64,000 nt of DNA from Sphagnum compactum (Eukaryota > Bryophyta > Sphagnopsida > Sphagnales). The notes beneath the pieces are model-generated. The model was not told the origin of the DNA. It worked only from the letters and a program-made list of their open reading frames with translations, and did not search any database. Both the position numbers and the translations under genes were made by a program. The stretch covers positions 32,602,213-32,666,212 of the forward strand of contig OZ234493.1 of assembly GCA_965153455.1 (NCBI GenBank). Direction: 5' to 3'. Shown here piece after piece: positions 57,149 through 64,000 of the stretch; position 1 is the first letter of the stretch, and each line of letters begins with the position of its first letter.

Positions 57149-60100
57149 ATGATCATGGAAAATGAAGGTGATTTTTATGTAGAATTGGAACATTGCAAGA
57201 AGAGGGCGTTGGCAATCATCAATCTTTATGTTAAAGATGAAATGATCTCACATATTGTTGGGATCACCAAACCAACAATTATGTGCCAAACTCAAACAAA
57301 GATCATTTCAAGCAAAAAATTTAAGCTTGTCAATTTTGTTGGGGACCATCTTTACCAATAACCACCTTGAAGATGGTAGATTTTTGTCATTGGGTTTTTT
57401 CAACAATCGAAAGACATCATGAAAAGGTTATCATAAAATCAAATTTCAACCCACTCTTTGAAAGTCTTGAATCTCTAGCTAATGTTTTAAGTCTATTACA
57501 TTGAGTTTTTTTCATTTGTTAATCTAACATCCATATTCTTGTTGGATATTTTTAGTTCATTTCATCAATGATTTCAAAAATTCATTTTGAATAATAGGCT
57601 ATAATTACAAACATTTTGACAACAATTGAAAACTATTGACATGTATTAACATTGTTTATATGCCTTTTTAGTTTGCTCATAATGTCATTAGCAACACCAA
57701 ACAATGTAAATTTTTTTAAGCATCACTTACGATGGGATCAAAGAGTTATTTTTTATGTTTTATTGTTGCTTGGATATTAAGCAAGTTCCATGTATGCATA
57801 CATGGAACTTGATAGAGGTAAATTCTTTATTGTTCTTAACATTGTTTTCACAACTTTTACATGATGAATTCAAATGAGAGATTAAAACTCAAAGAAAACA
57901 AAAAATGAAGCCTTGTTCAAACTCAAGCTTGACAAAATCACATATAAGCAAACCAAGAACAAGAAGGGATTTGTTATTAAGTGCATGGTGAGTTGCAAGT
58001 TTTATGGGAACCCTAATCACTAGATTTGTGGAATTGCGTTGAGTTGGCCAATGAAATTCAGCTTTGTGCAACCAATCACAATCAATGTTTTAAGAACTCA
58101 ATCAACATTGTTGAAAAAGGTAGTGATGAAGAAGTAGACAATTCCAAAGATTGCAACATTATGATATGAATTGGTAGGAGATTTGTTGGGAATGAACTTG
58201 GCTATGTGTGCATATATGTTAGTTTGGTCTATTGATAACAATGTTATTATTTGTTGTCCAATTGATGTCAAGTGATGAGGGGGAAGTTCAAAGGTTAGAA
58301 TTATTGGTGGGCTTTTTCATCAAGTGGCTAAAAGGGGAATATTTTGATTATTCTTTAAGATGATGGGATAAGAGAAACTTTTTAATACATGCTTGGTGTT
58401 GTAAAAATCTCAGTCAAATTGCCAACAATTTTAAAGTGTTGTTTGATGACAAACTTGTCTACATGATGGATGTTAGGTTTAATGTCTTAAGGGGATGGAT
58501 GTAAATCGATAAGTTTAATGGGTTCTACAAAAAAAAAATTCCATGAAAATTATTCTTACAATCAATAGTTAGCTTAAATTTTTGTACAAATTTGGTATTG
58601 ACATTTGGGAAATGGGTAAAAACAAGCAAATAGGAGCCAACGACAACCTCTTGAGTCACTATGACTAGTCTTGAAAAGATGATGTGGTAGCACATGATTG
58701 GATGAAAAGTTTTGAAATAGTGCTAAACATCAGTGTTTAAACAATGTTTTCACATTATGTCGCTATGCTAAAAAAGAATGGTTATAGGCTTTAAAATGTG
58801 CTGAAAGGTATTATATATTTATTGGATTACCTTTCAAACTTTACTAGATGTTAAATTAATATATTATGAAAGGTTTGACATAAATACAACATATATTTTC
58901 AACATTAACTTAATTTATGAGACATGAACATCAAACCCAAAGACTGGTTATGCCAAAATTGGCTCCTATTAGCTTGATTTTACCCAAATCTAAATCTCAT
59001 TGTTTGCAATTGTTAAATCAATTGATCACGTAAATATTCCACAACTTTTTTTTTGATGGATTATTATGCCATGCATGTACATTTGGGAAACATAACAAAA
59101 AAAAAGCACCCAAAAAAATCTTCATAGGAAAAGTTCACAACCATTTGATCAATTAGTTCATACAAATTTGTGTGGACCTTTTATCACAACATCCTTGTCA
59201 AGGGTTGTTTATGTAAGCATGTTTATTAACAACCATAATAGGTTTAGGTGGGTTTTTTTCATAAGAAAAAATTGAAACATTCACCCATTTTAAGTGATTT
59301 AGAGCCAAGATAGAACAAGAATTTGGCTTCATATCATTAAGGTTTTTTTATTAAATAAGGCATGTGAGTATACCTTTAATGAATTCATTGAATTTACATG
59401 GCATTGAAACATGATTTACACTATTCAATTCTTTCCATCAAAATGGAGTAGCAAAAAGAAATAATAAGAACTTGATTGAAAGGGTTCATAGCTTGGCCAT
59501 TAATGTTCACATATTAGCACAATTGTGGGTTGAAACCATGAACACAACTAACTACTTAATTAACATGTCATTAACCAACACCATTGATGGGTTCACACCC
59601 TATCAACAATTCTTTGGTATCCTTGTAATGTCCAACACCTTAAAGTATTTAGATGTGTTTGTTTCATGCATATTAACGCCCACAAGACCAAATGGTTCCT
59701 AAAGCTTAAACAATATGTGTTCTTTTTGCATTTATGATTCAAGTTCAAAATGCCATAATTGTTTCAATCTTGAAACAAATAATGATATCAAAAGATGTCA
59801 TTTTTGAAGATCATGTGGGGTATTCTAGAGCCACCATCAAAGGTCCAACACTTGCATAACCATGTATTATTTTCCCTATACTAGCACATGTTCAAGCCTC
59901 AAAAGAACATTATAAATCTATGACAATATTTTTTAGAACTATCAGCCCCATGGATCTTCTACTTGGAGTTTCATTGAATGTCACATGTGCATAATTCCTA
60001 TACAAATATAGATCATGATTCAAACATGAATGGTCATTTTATGACTAATGACATTGAAACAATGAATAGTAGTAATTCAATCCCAACTTCTCATGAGAGG

Positions 60101-60310
60101 TTTGAAAATGTTGACCTATCTAACAAGGAATTCATACTTCAACTTGGAAGGGATGTCAACACACCTTGTAAGTTTAGTGATTTTGTGGTTGCTTTGTATG
60201 AGGTGGTCATTGAACCAACTTCATATGATGAAGTTATTAAAATTCATGGTTGGGTAAAAAAATGGAGCAAGAAAATAACTCCATACATGAAAATTAAACT
60301 TGAATCCTAA
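57149..60310 (+). pseudogene. decayed Ty1/copia element: gag, integrase and start of RT
   Basis: On the plus strand, 57149-57361 reads like the copia Gag segment ALAIINLYVKDEMISHI. At about 59150-59250 a broken integrase core start is seen (LVHTNLCGPF... RVVYVSMFINNHNRFRWVFFI). At 59472-59702 comes the copia integrase C-half with LAQLWVETMNTTNYLINMS and GFTPYQQFFG, where FWAEA...YLINRSP and TPEE are usual. At 60200-60370 comes the segment just before RT (EPTSYDEVIKIHGWVKK, then KWVYKAK). Integrase-before-RT order assigns it to Ty1/copia. Stops and frameshifts are frequent and CpG is scarce, so it is old and dead. LTRs are not identifiable. Confidence 0.75.
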
Positions 60311-62559
60311 TATGTGTACCACCTACCAAGTAATTTGTCACCACCAATTAAATGGGTGTACAAGGCAAAGTCATATGTGTGGATTGTATCTATTGTAAGG
60401 TTTTAAACATATCTTGTAGCTTGTAGGTTCTAGTAATGAATTAGAGAGGATTTGGATGAGATGTTCATTATAGTAATGAAGTATAAAAACTTTTTGTACG
60501 ATCATTCTTCTTATAAAACATAATGGACACTCAATCTAACACCTAGATGTGAATATTGCATTTTTAAATGACAAATTAATTGAAGATTTTTTTGTTGAGT
60601 AGCAAGAAAGATTTTAAATGCAAGGGAAGGAGACTAAGGTCTACAAAATTTAAAGGTTTTATATGGGCTTTGCTTATCATCGTGTGCTTGCTACACAAAT
60701 TACCTTTAGCAAAAAAGCCTAGAACATGGATATGTATATGAAAAATTTATAATATTTCAAGAAAACACAAGAAAGTTGCATTATTCAATTTGCACATAGA
60801 TCAAGAAATTGCATTGGAGCGTTTGCATGGTATAGTCTAGGCACAACGGAATTATATTTTGAACATTTTCACAACAACTCATTTTTTATATGGTTTTTTG
60901 GATATGTGGAGAAAAGTTTCTAATGGAAATGTGCAAATAAAAGGTGGATAACATCCTAAACTTTCGTTATGTTATGAAATTGGCACACATATAAACAATT
61001 CATACATTTTAAAATTGCAATTGTTCATCACAACATTATAATGTAATAAAAGGACCAAGAAATATTAGTTTCAATGGGAATTTATCCATGAATTTTTTCA
61101 CATGCAAAAATACAAACATAAAGTACAATGTTCTCCATTAAAATTTTCCGTTTGTGTCGTGAAGTTTATATTAAATGATACATAAATATTTGGTATTACA
61201 TTTTGTTATGATCACAATGTTGATGATTATGACCTTTTTGGGTTGTAAATTATTCTTCCATTGAAAATATAGCTAGGTTTTTTTTAAAAAAATCATTCTA
61301 CAATAATAAAGTGAAAATTTGAAATATTAAAAAAACTATGTTGCCTTCTCACTATTGTCAAACATAGTGTTTTTAACAAGCTGTTTTATAAAGTTATTAT
61401 TGTACATTTACACTAAAGCATAATCATAAACCAATTTCATATTCATGATTTATGTAAAAATTGTTTTATTATTAATGAAAAATTAAATTATATGTGAATT
61501 TTGGAATAATTCAAAATGAGTGAAATTTTACATGTTATTATTTGATATTTTAAATACTTTCAATTTTGATTCCATTTATTTACATTGTACCATGCAAATG
61601 CGTCTTTAAAAGTTGAGTTGGACTCATTCAAAATCCAAAAACATTTCAAAATGACAAAAATATGTTTATTAAATCATTTACTGGGTCATGAATATTTAGT
61701 TTATCCTAATGGAAATATTGTTACTCAATGGGGCTATGTAGTTCAAATGCTTTAGGAGTTTGATTGTGTCCAATGCAATATAATTGTTGTTCCTGTTCTT
61801 TAAATTGATTTGAAATTTAAATAAAATATGGGTGCTATTATACCAACATACAATGGGCAAGTTGATTTGTTCACTTAGACAAGGTCCAATGTTGTCTTTT
61901 GTGTGGTGAACATGGTAAGTCAATTTGCATATAAAATTAAAGTTCCTCATTTGGATGTTATCAAACATTTGTTCCAATAGATCAAAAGGACCATTGATAT
62001 TGTGATTTGTTATTGGCAAAGGGAGGGGAAAACATACATACTAGATATCATTTTTAAAGAAAATTTTTATTAGATTTTCTAGTAAAAAAAATTCAAAATG
62101 ACGTGTTTCAAAAAAACCATTGTGTCAATTTAGACAAGTTGATTTAGACCCATTGTTGTGACTAGGGTGATCTTTCTGGTTAGCAAAGTAAGAGACTATT
62201 TGATTGGTCATTTTCATTAATAAATAGTGAACCATTTGATTGATCAAAAGTTCACCTAAATTTAAATCATTTTTTGGATTATTATTTAAAATATTTTAAA
62301 ATAGGTAGATAGTAAATAGGTTTAGGTAGGTCATAAAAATGCAAGGAGGTTGTGGTAAGCATAGCCTAACCTACTTAATTACTTTAGTCTTATAATTTAC
62401 AAGTATTAAAAATTGAACCCTTCACTTGCACAATTGAACCAAGTCTTTACCAATGGGCTACACCTTCAAAAGGTGACAAATTTTGTCAAGTTTTTTTATT
62501 TCACATCATTATTCATGTAAGGAAGAAAATTAGGTTATTAATAAGTAGGCGAAGGAGGT
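60311..62559. other. AT-rich DNA, possibly the rest of the copia relic
   Basis: RT and RNase H of the copia element would be expected here, but no motif is readable. No other gene is seen. Confidence 0.4.
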
Positions 62560-62790
62560 TAAAGGAGGTAAGTGTCGGTGCATAAGTAGATCTATGTATA
62601 AGGTGGGCAAAATTAGGTAGGTAGGTAGACCTAAGTTATATCTATTTAGCTTAAATAGTAGGTAGGTAAGTATGTAGGTAAGTAGATAGCCTAAACTACC
62701 TACTTATTTAGGTATGTTTACTTAGCCTAGGTAGTAACTAGGTAAGTAAGTAAGTACATGTAGGTAGGTAGGTAGACCTAGGCTATTTAC
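62560..62790 (+). repeat. degenerate (GTAG)n repeat
   Basis: GTAGGTAGGTA-type tetranucleotide runs alternate with the phrase AGACCTAGGCTA. Related phrases occur near 478-570 and 50030-50280. Confidence 0.75.
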
Positions 62791-64000
62791 TTAACTTAGG
62801 TAATAACCAATGTTGGGTGGTTCTTTAGTATTTTTGAGAACAGCTAGGTCCAAGTATTAGATTGTTTTGAAAGACATGACCCAATTTTTTTTAAAAATTC
62901 ATTTTCATCTTTTAAAGACCTAGGCAGGGTTTCAAAAATTTGCAAACAATAATTTCACCCGGTCAAAGTGTCGATTCTCAAACATCTTATACCAGTCGAT
63001 TTTCAAAACCAATTTTCACATACCGGTTATTATTAATTTTATAACTTAGGATTTGTTGTCAATATGAGTTTAATTCATCCATTCCCATTAGGTTCATTTT
63101 ATGGTGTTATTGAATTGATTATTTATCCAACATTGATTTCATGACTATAAGAAATATGGCTAAAATTCATCCATTTAATTTACATCAACTAAAAATAAAA
63201 TTAATCAATTGAAACTCATCAATTTGGATTAATTATTCACCAGGTTAACATAAGATTCACCCATGTAAATAAAAAAATTCCACTTCATTATATCCATTTA
63301 TATGATTCATTTTTATCCAACTCGGTGAAATACTATATTCATGTATATCAATCTAACTTGCTTGGCTATAGTTTATTATTGTTTTCGATGGAGGTAAAAC
63401 ACTATTGTTATGTAATAGGAAAAAGTAGAAGAAAAAAAGAAGAAAAAAAAAAAACCAAAATAATAATAATTCTTTAAAAGGGGAATGTAAACAATTAGGG
63501 GGAAAAGAAAGGCAATGTTAATGACAATTGTGATTTCCTTGGAAAACAAAACATATCGTAACATCAACACAACATCAAGAACAATATGAAAAAAAACAAA
63601 TCAAAGGTTTTATGGGAAATGTACCTACTAGAAAGAGAGAAATATATTGCACTATTGTAAACCCTAAATTGTACACCATTAAAAGAAGTGAGAAAGAACA
63701 CACAAAACGAAACAACAACAATGAGAAAAACAAATAGAGGGGGTCTAAAGGGAGCATATTTGCTTGAGTGATGGAGCAAGGTAGGGAGTTGGGCCAACAA
63801 AGTTCAAGATGAGAGAAGATGGGTTGGGGGAGGGGGTGAGGCAAGGGGGTTCACAAGCTAAAGACCAACATCCATGAACACTAGTTTGTTACCTATAGAT
63901 AGGGAATTGTGTGTTTGTAAAGTGGAGTGAATCATGTGCAACAACTAACTAACTACAAGGTGGCAAGTGCAAGCCATAGTACAAGATCATTCTACTTCTC
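62791..64000. other. AT-rich spacer, no gene recognised
   Basis: Short frames on the minus strand are Phe/Leu-rich composition artefacts. No RNA gene, domain or clear repeat is seen. Confidence 0.5.

Noticed and set aside
1-64000. CRISPR array or prokaryotic defence island
   Set aside because: Introns, plant gene families and retroelements show nuclear plant DNA. The tandem repeats lack spacer structure.

Overview
This is nuclear DNA of a land plant. The evidence is GT-AG introns with plant-type exon structure, plant versions of four housekeeping genes, a short TTTAGGG telomere-like tract at about 3154, and decayed Ty3/gypsy and Ty1/copia elements in AT-rich spacers. I cannot name the species. 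The spacer style, the short introns and a retroelement carrying a DNMT3-like domain make me lean towards a fern, lycophyte, bryophyte or gymnosperm rather than a flowering plant, but that is only inference.

Layout. Positions 1-5800 are gene-free spacer with foldback and tandem repeats. A 13-exon nucleobase-ascorbate transporter gene (6233-9945, +) follows. Positions 9946-28000 are dominated by one Ty3/gypsy family: a fairly young copy (about 14327-23612, minus strand) sits inside the integrase gene of a much older copy of the same family (13532-14326 plus 23613-27760, same orientation). Next come a six-exon ankyrin-BTB gene (30563-33270, minus), minisatellite-like DNA (33640-35320), a long empty AT-rich stretch, a two-exon histone H2A.Z gene (42469-43112, minus) and a five-exon LSM1 gene (45635-47270, minus). 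The remaining 16 kb holds low-complexity repeats and a badly decayed Ty1/copia element (about 57150-60310, +).

The most interesting object is the Ty3/gypsy family. Between protease and reverse transcriptase its polyprotein carries a C5-cytosine DNA methyltransferase domain. Motifs I, IV, VI, VIII, IX and X are visible and the C-terminal motifs look DNMT3-like. The integrase ends in a C4HC3 PHD finger. Both domains can also be recognised in the older copy, so they belong to the family and are not a local accident. The element therefore pairs a DNA-methylation writer with a putative histone-tail reader. Its leader has seven as-1-like double TGACG motifs with constant 12-nt spacing. The young copy is itself damaged: an in-frame UGA lies between gag and pol, an in-frame UAG between protease and methyltransferase, and a frameshifting deletion removes part of the integrase zinc finger. 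In the methyltransferase the usual Pro before the catalytic Cys is Glu in the young copy, whereas the old copy keeps Pro-Cys-Gln.

The four host genes are unrelated in function: membrane transport, a probable CUL3-type adaptor, a chromatin histone variant and mRNA decay. No operon-like logic applies. Two of them (NAT and H2A.Z) have CT-rich microsatellites upstream of the start codon.
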